A DNA stretch of 64,000 nt from positions 1,533,501 through 1,597,500 of the forward strand of contig OZ022256.1 in assembly GCA_963978905.1 (NCBI GenBank). The letters are read 5' to 3'. The DNA comes from Trichostrongylus colubriformis. Its lineage: Eukaryota; Nematoda; Chromadorea; Rhabditida; Trichostrongylidae. A model generated the notes under the pieces. That model ran no database searches. It was not told the DNA's origin and saw nothing but the letters and a program-made list of their open reading frames with translations. A program made the translations under genes and the position numbers. Positions 52,896-64,000 of this stretch are shown one piece after another (position 1 is the first letter of the stretch; every line of letters starts with the position of its first letter).

Positions 52896-55800
52896 TCAAT
52901 GCACTTGAAAACTCAGCTGAGATCCAACAATCCCCTTTTTGATCGAACATAAAATAATCATGTCAATAACTCACCACAGTTCCGACGCTCACTGAGATTG
53001 GTTCCCTGAATATGAAGAAAGTTCCACAATCCTGTCGTGTGGAATAATAATTATCCAGTTGCCACCAGTACAAAACACCTTCGACGAGGCCTGCAGAGGT
53101 ACACCTCACCTGGAATAAGCCATAAACTTATTCAAAAAGCGAATAATTCAAACTTTCAAAAAGAAAATATATCTAATTTAGTGTACCTCAATCTTTTTTG
53201 AGAGCAACTCTGTGTCTTCTTCTCCAAGATGAAGGAATCGAAACTCATTAGAACAAATTTGGTGTTCAAATGTTGCTGAAACAGCGAGTAGAATAGCACG
53301 ATCCATGAGCACGAAATGTTCCAGAAAACTCACAAATTTCTATATCTCTGTACTCTATTAGGTTGTACATTTTGATCGGAGACAAATCAACACCACACAG
53401 TGAATCCTGTCGTACACGAGTGAACTTTGACAAACGTTCCGATGAAACAAGAACTCCATGAGCAGAGAGGCGATCTCAAAAATCTACGGATAATTGTGGA
53501 TCATTACGAACGTACGAAGCAAAGCTTCGAGGTCTCGCTTTTTCGAGTCACCCCAAGAGAAGGTGGTGTGGTAAATATCGGGAGCAAAAAAATCCCGAAT
53601 GATAAAAAACGATCGCTCTACATGGGAGTGATAAGAGGTTTACTGAAGGCTTCATCTCGAGATCACAACCCTACCCTAGCACCTGTCACATGGTAGTAGG
53701 CATATCGTTTATCTGGGTACATGCGAAGCAGAATTTACTACTATTCCGTATTCCAGCCTAGGCGCAGCGATAGATCGGTTCGCTCCTGCTGAGATGTTTC
53801 TCCCATAGCAACTGGATGGAAAGTTGTTGAATGAACCAGGGTTCATAAGTCCAGGCGAAGGGCCCCTTTCTGATGATGTACCGTCATCCTGCACTTGGTT
53901 GGCCTTTGCTGCTTGTCCCTAACCTCATTCCCCGCATTTTTCGCCTCATTTTGTCCAACAATAAAAGCACCTTCATGGACTCGTACCATAGCGGATATTA
54001 AGGATGGCAAGGAGATTCTAAGGCCGTATTGAACTATGAGAGTTGCTAATTTACCAGTGAGGAATCCACAATGCCTCAAAGAATGTGGAACATCTTCTCT
54101 CGCCCGTAGTGACCGAAGCAAATTCAGAAACACTTCACTGACTGATCCATCACCTCTTATTGGCCACACGACAACACACTGGTCAGCTGAAAGCGTCATT
54201 ACCGTAATATAATTAGATAATATGGAGTTTGTGCTGGAAACCTTCAAGAGCTCTGCATCCTAAGCTTGCACTAAAATCCAAATTCCCATCCTTATCAGGA
54301 ACAACGGTTCTATCAAAAATAAACAGCACTGACCATAACCTTCATCCATCTCACTATCAACTACACCATTGATATCTCTTGAATCTATCAAAAAATGTGG
54401 GAGGTACCTGAAAAATAATCCGTACATATGGCTGAAAGCGATGGTTCTTGCCACTAACCTCACGACACCAAGTTCCTCGGCACTAAGCTCTCCATCCAAA
54501 TTCCAGGAGTACCTGCTTACGGATGGTAGAAGCCGAGTAATCGCGAAAAGCAGCATGTCGTTGTTCATTGTACGGTAGTCAAGTTGAGCACGCACAATTA
54601 ACTCGCGGTTAGGATGCACCTGAATAACAGTGACGGGATTAAAGGGATCACACGCGTAGACTTTGAGATTTCATTTTTGTTCAAAACAGTATGCTAGACA
54701 GTAAACGTCAAAGAAAACACAGAAGGAGTGAGATGCTTCCCAATATTAATTGAAAATGCGGATATTTGAAGAAAGCAATTCGTTTCAATATCCGCCAATG
54801 AGCTTTCGGACAGCGGTCGTCGTTGGAATGCAAGCATAGTTCATGGTTCAGCGCCCGTTTTGATTTGCTTTCTACATTGCAATCACGAGATCACCGTAGC
54901 TTCACTTGGCAGCCTTCCCTCCCCACCCACATTATCCACGTGGCGAGCCGGAGTTCATTTTTTCGCGCGGAACTTTGCATGCACTTCTAAAGGAGGAGAG
55001 GAGATTTAGGACCGCTTCAATTGACTACAATTTCAAAGAACACCTTAAAAAAACATATCATTCGATGCACTTTTCTAACCTCTTCGGGAGACGCACTGAC
55101 ATCCACTGAAATATCAAATCTGGTCCTCTTCAGTGTCCAGTTCAAAATTATGACATCGCCTTGATTAACCTGAAAAACTATGAAGGGCTACATGTGTGAG
55201 TACACCCTTTCCCATAAGGGAACACTTCATTTCAAACGAAAGAAGAACTCACACGCATCGGGTATGGTAACGGGAATATTCCTTGTTCCCAACAAGTACC
55301 ATTTGACGTATCAATGACTTGATCTCCCCATATAAGAGCTCTAAATAAGCTGCAAATTCGTACAACACAAAGCAGTATAAACGAGTTCGATCGAACGTAT
55401 TCCGCACACAACCTCAGCAGCATCCGCCGAAAAAACTACTTACGTGAAGTGGACAGCTACGGCGTGAAGAGTTCCGGAACTAAGGGCGGATATCTGAAAA
55501 ATAGATCCAAATAAAATGAAATTTTTGAACAAGGAACAACAAAAAGGTTTTCAAATAATGGTAATCGAACCTTTAAGACACCAGACTGTCCAAAAACGTA
55601 ACGATGAAGTTCATTTACGTTTTGGAAGTCCACGGTAAGCACTTGATGAGATGACGAGAGCGGTTTAGCATCTACCAAGTCCGATACTCGCGTACACCAG
55701 TAAGGCTCATTTGGCCCTAGATACCAAGTATAACGGAGTAAGTGGAAAATTTGGACATATCATGAAAACTGCGCAGGAACGCTAACTTGCGAAATCGCGT

Positions 55801-58593
55801 TTGCCGCGATGCGCTGGTACGGCAACGTGGTCGTGTTCCGTAATTTCATTTGGGTTTTATATGCATTATTTCCGGACCTCCCCTCCGCTAGCAGCCGTTA
55901 GACTTTGCGATTTAGCGATTCTAACGTGAAAGCTCCCAGATTTTTGCCAAGAGTGAAATAGGAGTGAATCCAAACCTTGAGGACCTGAACATTAAGATGA
56001 ATTCAAATCATATTTCAGGCCAAGTGGCGCTATTACACATAGTGAAACGCATCATGGACAGTGAAACCTGCGTACAACAAGTTTCGGGGAGGGAAAGGAC
56101 TCTTCAAAGTCGACTTTGGATACTGATCGACTTCGAGGAATCCTTTCCCTTCCCAACAGAACCTCCTGAACGCCCGCCCCTTGCACTGTGCTTGTAATAA
56201 GATTCTTACCCTTTCTGGACGAAACGGGAGTTTTATTCGTATACAAGTCCCTCGGGTCCCAAAAGTTCGAATCCACTCCAATGCAGCGAAAATTGAGGAG
56301 ACCTCACTAGTAATTCGCCCCTCCCTATCAATTGTTCTCAGAATCGCAAAATCGCACGGTCTAACGGCGGCCCAAGGCTGCTCTACACCACTAACAGCGA
56401 CCTAAAACCGCATCGTGTTCTTCATGCGTCGCGGCGTTTGTGATTTCGCGTTCCTGTAACTTCACAGAATCGTTGTTTCGATGAATACCTAACCATCATC
56501 TGCACTGCAAATCGCATTCAAGCTATATATGACTCCGAGGGAAGTACGCCGCTCGCGCATTGATAACAAAAAATTTTTCGTTAAATTCGCCTGCAGTACT
56601 CACTTCTCCCGTTACATGGCACATATTCCGACCGATATTCCTTGCCGGATGGAGAGGTAAAAGAGTGACTGAGGTAGATTGAGGGAGATTCCAACAAAGA
56701 TGCATATAAAGTGACCTATAAAGAGGGTTTGAGAAATCGCAGCGATTAAGAAAAAACTCAAAACACTTATTCGAGAAATAAAAAAAATACAAATTCACAT
56801 TCGAAGGTATGAATCGGGCGGTATTAGTCGCGAGCCTGAGGTGGGCATCAAGGAAAGTTGGAATCACTCCTTCACCGAAAGCACAACAATCAAGTACTTC
56901 CGAAACAACCACATCCGCCTGAAACCCTTAGCTTGACGTGAAAATCCAAAAGAAAATGCATCCAGCAACCGGAAAATAATGATAATGAGAGGTAAGAATC
57001 GATTACCAAGTCATCCTCATCTGGATCATATTCGTATGAATACTCGTGCACAACTTTGGCATTTGTTACTCCATTCAGAGCAAGAATTCTTTTGGACATC
57101 TGGTAAAGCGTGGGATTTGCCTCAATCGCCGTTATCTTCGATGCGCCACACCTGAAAATGAAAATTTACTGTTCAGGTAAGTACATCACTCGATGTTAAG
57201 CGAACGATATGTTGTAAAACGCACCTAGCTGCGTAGACACTCAGTAAGCCAGACCCAGAGCCAATGTCCAATACATGATCAGTGGGAGAAATTATACACT
57301 TCAGGGCTTCGAGAAATTTTGAGTTTCTCTCCTGAACACTGTTAGCTAAGCACATAGAAGAGCAGTAGAATGAAGAGAATAATAGTAAAAAAGAAAGAGG
57401 TGCAGGCCATCGGGACAGAAATCCGCACTGCGGCGTCCGCGTGCAACGCGATGCGTACAAGCTAGGGGCGCTGAATGCACTTGAGTCCTAGAGCGGTACC
57501 GTATTCTGCTCCTTATTTGTGCAATCGCCTTAGGACCCAACTGCACGCGGTGCTTCTTGCTCGTACGCATCGCGTCACGGCCCACGTGCCAACGTGATAT
57601 TCTATTCAAATGGCACATACAATAATGGAAAAGAAGAAAAACGTTTTTACCTGATCATTAATCATAAACATGTGCCACTGATCAAAAACACCACTGCGTA
57701 TGTTAGCAGAGGAAACACGGAATACGGCTCCCATCAAATGATCACACTCAGCATTGATAGCCGCTTTCAGGTTATCATATGAGCACACTCCTGTCTCGCC
57801 AGAATCTGCAAATATTACCGAATTTTGCTGAACTTGCACAAAAAGGAACTCATTCTATTGACAGTTTGACAAGAATAGCGACGGTGTAGGAGCCAAATTT
57901 AAAAACGCATAGACAAAATTTTCAGTCTCGTAAAGCTCTTCGAGGCAAACCACTGAAAATTCTGTCGACATCCACCAGCTTTTGAATGCGCGTCATCTCA
58001 AAAAACATTTCAAAATACTGAGAAGTGAAGCGGTAGAAACAGAAAAGCGCCCTTTTAAGTACAAAAATGTGGACGATGCGAACCAAACCATGCCCCACCC
58101 CCACTTCTGGGCGAGCCAAATGTGTTCACAAGATTTGAGAAACGGCTGCAGAAAAGTGAGTATTCCGATAAAAAGTTGTCAACAATGACAAATAACACCA
58201 AGCGCAACAAAAAACCTATGAAGAACGAGAAATTTCTCGAACCTTCCAGAAACATCACACTTCCAGAAACATGCTCTGAGAGCAAAGTGACGATTGGCAC
58301 GGATTTTGGGAATAAATTCAGTATGGGAGCAAATAGTGCACTAAGGCATGAGTCGGCATTTTTCGAATAACACATCCAGCTCTCGAGTACTGTACGAAAC
58401 TCATCAGCAAATTCGATTTCGCGTTGTTCGACATTCTGTAACAAGAAAGGGTGACAGAACTGCGTGGAAGCAAAAAGCAAATTTTTTGATGTTATACCTG
58501 ATAAGTAAAGAGCACAGTAAGATAATGTCGAATCGCTCGATCCCACCAACCCTCGGCGGCGTATTTCCTTGCCAAATACAGCGAATATTTCAT
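52896..58593 (-). CDS. prmt-9: Protein arginine methyltransferase, PRMT9 family (~18 exons)
   Basis: Exons, high to low: 58593-58498, 58435-58261, 57805-57651, 57331-57225, 57151-57007, 56918-56633 (or to 56604), 55716-55571, 55493-55444, 55340-55253, 55169-55080, 54619-54334, 54252-53924, 53888-53837, 53474-53334, 53275-53187, 53109-52975, 52916-52896; about 796 codons, close to PRMT9. Exons 1-3 read like its TPR-type N-terminus. Exon 4 holds the AdoMet-binding motif VLDIGSGSGLLSVYAA, exon 5 the ribose-contacting acidic residue (ITAIEANPTLYQM), exon 6 the double-E loop SEVLDCCAFGEG. Later exons follow the family order: VLTVDFQNVNEL, then TCWEQGIFP, NQGDVIILNW, and VLYWWQLDNYY before a short tail. 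PRMT9 symmetrically methylates the splicing factor SF3B2 in animals; the same role here is inference. Uncertain: exon 6 donor, exon 2 donor (or 58243), exon 13 (its upstream intron would be only 35 nt), and whether an exon precedes 58593. It converges with the MAM gene. Confidence 0.8.
55889..56374. repeat. Family E fold-back with a second palindrome inside (PRMT9-like intron)
   Basis: GCAGCCGTTAGACTTTGCG at the left pairs with CGCACGGTCTAACGGCGGC at the right. The interior (about 55980-56290) is not family E. It has its own inverted pair, CCTTGAGGACCTGAACATTA onwards being weak, but GGGAAAGGACTCTTCAAAGT and ACTTCGAGGAATCCTTTCCC clear. It lies wholly in the intron between the exons ending 56633 and starting 55716. 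Confidence 0.65.
57430..57590. repeat. Fold-back MITE, family D (PRMT9-like intron)
   Basis: CGTGCAACGCGATGCGTACA with AGCTAGGGGCGC at the left pairs with GTACGCATCGCGTCACGG at the right; CTTGAGTCCTAGAGCGGT and CGCCTTAGGACCCAACTG pair inside. Confidence 0.75.
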
Positions 58594-58737
58594 GTTCTTC
58601 GCTTCACAGAAAACAAGTTCGAGAAATCAAACTGGCAAAACACATCTAAAAAATAGTAAGTCTGTAACGTGGATGAATTACACAGAGAACAAAAAATCAG
58701 CTGCAAACAAGGCAGTTAGCGGTTGTCTGCATTGAGT

Positions 58738-58812
58738 CGCTAGTTCATACTCTGCGAAGCGACGCGCGAGTGAGTCGTACGGTCGCACCATAGAGTATGA
58801 ACGCAACTTAGC
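58738..58812. repeat. Minimal fold-back with family C-type ends
   Basis: CGCTAGTTCATACTCTGCG and ATAGAGTATGAACGCAACT are inverted around GCGACGCGCGAGTGAGTCG. A similar mini copy is at 45524-45565. Confidence 0.55.
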
Positions 58813-59167
58813 GGGCATGGTAAAGAAAGTTAGAAGCCGCAAAAAAGTTGCGATAAACCGTAAACCCGATGAAGAAGATCAATGAGAAGATCGAGGAACA
58901 AGATATAAAGACAGGAAAGTGTAGTCAAGAGGTGTAGCGCCCACCCCACAGAGGGATCAGTTTGGTGATTTCGAGTTCTCCCGTGAATCGGGATTAGAAA
59001 GGGGTACGATCGCAATGAGTGGAGAGCATATCTCTATAGACGCTATTTTTCCCTAACTAAAAAAAGGGGAACTCTAAGGCTGAGGTAGAAATACAAGCTT
59101 GAGTATGCAGATTGATCCTTCAATGATCCCTTGGAGATGCTCACGTGTGCAAATTCTTTTACGAGAT
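58813..59167. other. Upstream of the PRMT9-like gene; no gene recognised
   Basis: No promoter element could be identified with confidence. Confidence 0.35.
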
Positions 59168-59400
59168 GACCCCCCCCCCCTCTCATTGCGATAGCACCAA
59201 GAAAGAATTTAAGAGCCAGGGTCAAATTCTTAACATTAACATGCCTTCACGTGTCAAACGTGTCAATCACGTACATGTTAAGATGTCGTTAACATGCAGA
59301 GATGTCGTGTACATACCTGTATGATCCTGTCAAGCTAACGTTACAGTTCAAAATTCACGTAAAGACACGAACCCTTCAGCTATAACAAGTTGTCCCCCCA
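59168..59400. repeat. Family G repeat
   Basis: A run of ten C at the left and CAAGTTGTCCCCCCA at the right border repeated AACATG, ACGTGTCAA and GTTAAC words. Both ends are C-rich on the same strand, unlike the copy at 30488, so it may be two partial copies. Confidence 0.4.
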
Positions 59401-60790
59401 CTCTTCATTAGCATGGCACATTAACCCATCCTGACAGATTTAGCAACTTATAGGGAGCAGTGAACAACCTAAGAAGTCCACAATCTCCACGCGATGGACT
59501 TCTGAATGAGTGATTTGGGCTTTGTTCAACTTAGTCTCCATTTAAATAAAGACCGGAGGTGAGCACCACTGCACAAGGCTAACTCTCCAATAGGAAAAAA
59601 AATGAAGAAATGAGAACTCATCCCTCAAAAATCAACCCCTGGAAACCTATAATTACTGCGTATCGCTAGCAACTACCGTAAGCATGTTCCAAGTTTGTGC
59701 TTTCACTTATTTTCAATCATCTTTGAGGCAAAACTGTGCTAACAACGTTTGTACGGTTATGAGTTATGTAGGCAAGGGTGGGAAAGAAAAATAATTGTAA
59801 AATCTTGGTCAATGTGAGGAAGGGGGGACATCGTTGTTTTTTCGGGTTTTTCTCCTAAGCGTCACTTTGTAGAGATCCCTACTTCTGCAAAATAAGGCTT
59901 AGATAAGAATATACACTAGAGTATATGTACAAACTGATAGCTGTAGAACGGTTTCGAACAAGAACGATAGGGACAATGAGTGCCCCCCCCATCTATATTA
60001 CCACCTGAATTCCTATTTAAGAAATAATAGGTGTTTGAAAAGGTGTTATCTCCTATGTCCCCTATGTAACGAAGGGGTTCATTGTGTCAATGTGTGCCAC
60101 TCTTCACGACGACTCTTTCCCACATCAAAATTCCTTCAAACTTAAATGTCTCCAAAAGTACTCCACACCAAAGCAAAAAAAAGGAGGAAAGGAGGGGGCA
60201 ACTTGGACGAGTTAGACAGTTCATGACATAACATGGCTAACCTGTGAACAAATAATGATAGAAGATGTCATCAATATATACATGTACCATCCAGTTGAGC
60301 TAATGTTACTATTCAACCCTTATGAAAAAAAATGTAAAGGATGTTACGGTGCCATCGCAGTGGGGGGGACATCCCACATTGGATGATTCTGACCTAAGCC
60401 TAGAGGGGAAAAGAAACCCCGTCTTTCCCCCACTAGGGCTTAGGCAAAAATATACGCATGAATGCAGATTGAATCCACAAAAATCCCTCCGAGACGCTTA
60501 GATGAGCAATCCTACGAGATGCCCACCTCATTGCGATAACACCGATGTTACCACGTCACACCAAAGAAATTGTCCCCCCTCCCCCCAGCATTACACAAAA
60601 AATAGTTGCAAATTACGGTAACTGCCAAATGTACGCAAACGCACACGGTGTACTGGGAGACGGCACTTTGCGCGGCTTCTGGCAGCTAGTTTGCCAATGG
60701 GGCGCATGAGCCGAACCCTCAGATTTACGTGAGTGATAATTGCCACATAAAAGACCATATCTAGTTCGTTTCGCAAGCGTTCCTGATCAG
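59401..60790. other. Intergenic; G/C runs and hairpins
   Basis: Contains runs of 6-8 G or C near 59821, 59980, 60362 and 60571, GGAGGGGGCAACTTGG at 60190 (a family G end), and a hairpin at 60392-60437 whose stem is GACCTAAGCCTAG / CTAGGGCTTAGGC. Confidence 0.45.
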
Positions 60791-61202
60791 CTCTATGGGG
60801 TGCTATGGGAGTTAGGGGGGGCCAGTCGACAAAAGCGAAAGACGCGCCCAATTTTTGCTTATAGGCACTCTCAAGGTTATTTTATGCCTAGATACAGCTA
60901 TCTAACTGAGAAAACGATTGAATTATACTTTCGTTAGTATATTACGAAAAATTCACTTCAACTAGACTGAACAACCACTTACACGTATTTGCCTAAGCCT
61001 AGGGAAAGGGAACCTCCTTCCCCAAGGCTTAGGCTAACATAGGATGAAAAAGAAGCACGAATTTGCTTCATCAGAATCGTTTCTATGCAGAATTCGAACC
61101 CGATTTGGCTAGCGCTATGGCTTCTCTGCGCTCAGCCATGGCGTTAGAGACGCAGAGCACAGTGCGCTGGCCCCCCCTAACTCCCATAGCACCCTCTATG
61201 GA
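60791..61202. mobile_element. ~412-bp element with ~33-bp inverted ends containing runs of seven G/C
   Basis: GGGTGCTATGGGAGTTAGGG (then GGGGCCAG) at the left and its inverse CTGGCCCCCCCTAACTCCC (then ATAGCACCC) at the right are perfect over about 28 bp. Inside lies a hairpin at 60990-61035, GCCTAAGCCTAGG / CCAAGGCTTAGGC, like the one at 60392. Confidence 0.75.
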
Positions 61203-61373
61203 AGCAAAAAATATAAAGAAGTAACCGGAAAGCAGCTTTCAGTACGTCTACTGTGCTATGTATGCGTTCTAACACTTGCACATAGGAAACGACACGAATT
61301 CAGCCAAAGATGATAGTTTTGCAAGTGTCACGACAACCGTTCAAGAACAGCTAGTGGGAATGGGTAATCCTGT

Positions 61374-61815
61374 CGCTTAAAGACACGACCTGGGGTTAGG
61401 AGAAAATAAGAACTGGGAAGAAGTGTTCTTTGAAAAGAAGCATACCAGTTTCGAAAAAATAATGTGTGGCGAAAACGGCGTTGAAGAACCGCGGACTGGG
61501 GTCTTATCAAAACCCCGCAACACTGCGAGTTACGCTGTCACGCATCCGCCGGGGGGACTTGCCGCGAGGGCGGCACAACGTTCTCAGCCGGCTGTAAGCC
61601 CCTCAGCCGTCTGCATCTAGCCATCCAGGTAGTGATGCAGATGGCACAAAAGGAGAGGAGTGAGAAGGGGGAGAGGTTCCCGGGTTCCTGTTTCGAGGGT
61701 TTTTTGCCGTATTATTCCACTCTTCCGCTACTGCTGCACTGCTGAGCACCCCTCCTTCCATATCAAACAACTGATCAACAATCTGTCAAACTTGCCACTT
61801 CCGGTGTTTTTCTCA
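61374..61815 (+). repeat. Family A repeat, complete left end
   Basis: It begins GCTTAAAGACACGACCTGGG, the inverse of the family's right end at 20345-20372, and carries GGCGAAAACGGCGTTGAAGA, GCGAGGGCGGCACAACG, GGGTTCCTGTTTCGAGG, CTGAGCACCCC and an end ACTTCCGGTGTTTTTC. Confidence 0.8.
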
Positions 61816-62201
61816 GTCAAAGTTCTTCATTTTTTGGATCCACATATTTCTTATGTTCACCTCAATTATAATGATCTGATGCGATGTGATATGGGCCACA
61901 TTTATCTACTAAGCCTTTTTTCGATCCTCTCTTTTATAACTTCCTATCTACGTATTCCGTGATGTGGGAGATTGATTGAGAGTTGTTGGCCGTGAAGGAA
62001 TAGTAGAGAAATTGTCATCCTTTCCTTACAAGCCCTGAGCGGTAAAAAATTGCAAGTTGCGCTAGAGTATCGTTCAGAAAGCCTAAGTCAATGAATGGAA
62101 GGATGTGGCAAATGTGCCAAAGTCTCTTCTCAGCGGTTTGTGTTGTAGCTGTGCTCAAGTTTTCACTGATGTTTTCTCACTTTTCAGATTGGAGCCATAT
62201 A
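61816..62201. other. No gene recognised
   Basis: AT-rich; nothing supported. Confidence 0.35.
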
Positions 62202-62943
62202 CAGGGGGTGCCAAAAAAGAAGTAATTTTGCTCTCGGCTCACAACCGCCGTGTATACAAAACCTAGGAAAATGATAGAGATGAAAGTAATGGGGCAAAAT
62301 ATTTCCGAAATGCTCCTCCAAGAACATGAGCAAGCTGGGACTCATTACTTTTACCTTCATCACAATACAGAGCTTTCAGTCGGCGCAGTCGGGCTTCAGA
62401 GCACCTACGGTATCAAGGTCCGCTCAAAACAGTGAAGCCACGTTCCGTGGTAGGTCTTTTGTGGGAAGCTTCCTGGGGATTGGCCCTTCGGTTCATGGGA
62501 GTCTCAGAGCCCTTGCTGCTTGGACAACGATGCTGATCCCAAGTGTCATTTTTCATGCCTCCAATTTGCCTTCGGAGGTTTCAGTGGTAATAGCATGTTT
62601 CGGTTCTTGGAAACGAAGAATGTTGGGAGCCTGGAAAAACGGAATACTTAAGGACACCACTCAATATGAATCCTCTCAGGTATTCAGAGTGAGCGGATCT
62701 CAGCAATGTTGTGAGCGAGGGCGACGCAATCTCCGATTTCGCCGTTTTGAGGTGGCACATCATGTTTACTCGGAATAATCTCCCGATCCTGTTCGTGCAA
62801 GAGGCTGTTACGGAGTTTACTGATAGTAGGAGGTGTGCCCTTGAATTCGTGGATGGAAACACCTCATCAGAATTTGCTGAAGTTCGATTAAAGTAATGTT
62901 GAAAGTGGAGGAGAAAAATTACTTTTTTAATTGGCACACCCTG
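62202..62943 (+). mobile_element. 742-bp TA-flanked element (copy 2; copy 1 at 23097-23842)
   Basis: The ends CAGGGGGTGCCAAAAAAGA and ATTGGCACACCCTG are inverted and bordered by TA (62200-62201, 62944-62945). It is co-linear with copy 1: GTAATTTTG, GTAGGTCTTTTGTGGGAAGC, GATTGGCCCTTCGGTTC and TTTGCTGAAGTTCGA all recur in the same order. Confidence 0.85.
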
Positions 62944-62991
62944 TATTTATTCATAGTTTAACGCCAGCCGTGTTATACAGTCAAATATAAA

Positions 62992-63223
62992 CAATGGGAC
63001 TTCTACTGGTAAGTATTTACTTGAAAACCTCACAAATCACGGCTTCAAGGAACATGTCGAACATGCATCAATCTAACAAAGGTGGGGCGAAGAAGTATAT
63101 GGAGCAAAAGAAAGCGAGAATAAGCAAAATCAAATACAACTACCTTTGCTCACAAAGGAGCACGGCACAACTATAGTTAAATACCAGTAAACGTTGGATG
63201 AGGTATAAAAGCTGTTGAATAAA
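62992..63223 (+). CDS. Possible short gene for a basic peptide
   Basis: An ATG at 62994 is followed after five codons by a strong GTAAGT donor, and a possible acceptor (GGCTTCAAG) precedes a frame of about 40 codons starting MSNMHQSNKGGAKKYMEQKK, rich in Lys and Arg, with its stop near 63174. AATAAA follows at 63218-63223. The first exon does not join the second in phase as drawn, so this may be an unspliced short frame beginning at 63056 or chance. Confidence 0.25.
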
Positions 63224-63282
63224 CGTAAAACTGTACATACAAGTAGGTCTTGAACCATAGTGAAAATGTCAAAGTGGAGCTT

Positions 63283-63500
63283 TTATCGATCGTTTTCTGT
63301 CCGAATTTCCACTTCCAGTTTTACATCGTCACCTGAGGCCTGCACTGCAGCGGCTTCGGTACTACTACTATGAGAATGTTCCTCGGCTTTCGCACACTTC
63401 TCTTCGACGAGCTCCTCTTTTTTGGGTTTGGAACGACGCTTCCGTGAATTAGAAACGGCTTTGAAATCCTCAAGTGGATACTTCGATTGCCAAACAATCT
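63283..63500 (-). CDS. Last coding exon of a gene extending beyond the right edge
   Basis: A minus-strand exon opens after a CATTTATAG acceptor in phase 1, runs 71 codons and stops at 63283. It has no ATG near its start, so it is only visible as an exon. It begins IVWQSKYPLEDFKAVSNSRK, followed by a strongly basic stretch (KRRSKPKKEE, a possible nuclear localisation signal), then an acidic, Ser-rich tail ending LEVEIRTENDR. The composition suggests a nuclear or nucleic-acid-associated protein. The family is not recognised. Mariner ends at 63562 and 63688 lie in the intron just upstream. Confidence 0.6.
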
Positions 63501-63561
63501 CTATAAATGAGAAAGATTAGTCACTAATTAAGAAGATATTCCTTATATTCTATTATATCAG

Positions 63562-63600
63562 GTTGTCCCAAAAGTCTTGTAGGATTTTTCCAAAAAAAAA
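63562..63600. mobile_element. Mariner-like end fragment
   Basis: ATCAGGTTGTCCCAAAAGTC resembles a mariner terminal repeat but is followed by poly-A and by no matching inverse end in the window. Confidence 0.5.
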
Positions 63601-63687
63601 AAAATAAATAAATCTTGTTTGCTTCGAGGCAGGTCTAGGCAGTTCAGAAATATGATAGATGGTTCCCTAAGCTTTCTAACAAAATAT

Positions 63688-64000
63688 TAGGTTGATCGGA
63701 AAGTTTTGATAGGGTTGAGATATTTTTTTATTACTCAGCATGTAGTGCAGGCCAATCAACAATATAATAACCATCGTTAGTTATAACATTGTCCCACCTA
63801 AAGAGCAGGTCAGCGATTTTCTTCTCCCAGAATTAGGAGGATTAGGAGTCAAAGAAGTCACCGACCACTTGTTCAAGGTGACGAATTTTTTTTTTTGCTA
63901 GGAAAGCCTTAGGGGGCCGGAACAAGTGGTAATCTGAGAGGGCAGTATCAGGTGAATAGGGTGCATGTGGAACCGGGTCCCAACCTAGCTCCTTCAATTT
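63688..64000 (-). mobile_element. Mariner element, cut by the window edge
   Basis: It starts TTAGGTTGATCGGAAAGTTT beside TA. The minus strand further in encodes the mariner motif HAPYSPDTALSDYHLFRP at about 63900-63960, near the transposase C-terminus, followed by FLDS-type residues. The rest lies beyond 64000. It sits in an intron of the gene whose last exon is at 63283-63500. Confidence 0.8.

Noticed and set aside
53427..53696. 89-codon plus-strand frame
   Set aside because: It lies opposite two PRMT9-like exons that join in phase and match the family's C-terminal order, so it is an antisense shadow.
58055..58549. 164-codon minus frame read as one exon
   Set aside because: Only its first part is coding: it begins after the acceptor at 58436 and leaves at a donor near 58261. 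The remainder reads into intron.
1..64000. CRISPR arrays, bacterial operons, phage modules
   Set aside because: No regularly spaced direct repeats, no ribosome-binding-site-led gene chains, and the real genes are spliced.

Overview
This is eukaryotic DNA, most likely from a parasitic nematode of the strongylid/hookworm type. The evidence is: spliced genes with short introns (about 35-80 bp) next to repeat-filled introns of several kb, T-rich 3' acceptors ending in TTTCAG or close variants, an acceptor 4 nt before one start codon that fits spliced-leader trans-splicing, many mariner/Tc1-type elements flanked by TA, and a small secreted TIL-like cysteine-rich peptide. The species assignment is inference. 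Nothing prokaryotic, no CRISPR array, no rRNA and no LTR retroelement was seen.

Layout. 1-15 kb is gene-poor and filled with fold-back repeats, plus two tRNA-Val-like copies in inverted arrangement. 15.8-16.4 kb holds a compact two-exon minus-strand gene for a secreted TIL-like peptide. 16.4-30 kb is mostly transposons: a long-inverted-repeat element (18785-19819), a degenerate mariner with another repeat nested in it (19829-21141), a 746-bp TA-flanked element whose sister copy lies at 62.2 kb, a 507-bp Tc1-type MITE, a frameshifted transposase relic and a palindromic mariner derivative.

30.3-50.8 kb holds a plus-strand gene that I assembled from reading frame, splice signals and codon phase. 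Seventeen exons join in phase to about 769 codons: signal peptide, Cys-rich N-terminus, a first MAM-like domain, a basic low-complexity centre, and a second, clearer MAM domain ending just before the stop. Its introns carry at least two mariner derivatives and many MITEs. 52.9-58.6 kb holds a convergent minus-strand gene of about 18 exons whose frames follow the PRMT9 family from TPR-like N-terminus through the methyltransferase motifs to the C-terminus. 58.8-63.2 kb is again repeats. At 63.28-63.50 kb is the last coding exon of another minus-strand gene whose body lies beyond the right edge, with mariner ends in its intron.

The genes are not an operon and no shared pathway is evident. The most unusual content is the repeat landscape: two independent palindromic mariner derivatives carrying inverted copies of the transposase C-terminus, several distinct families of MITEs folding back over their whole length, nested fold-backs, and a family ending in runs of 7-14 G or C. 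All exon models come from reading the sequence by eye; no search or alignment program was run.
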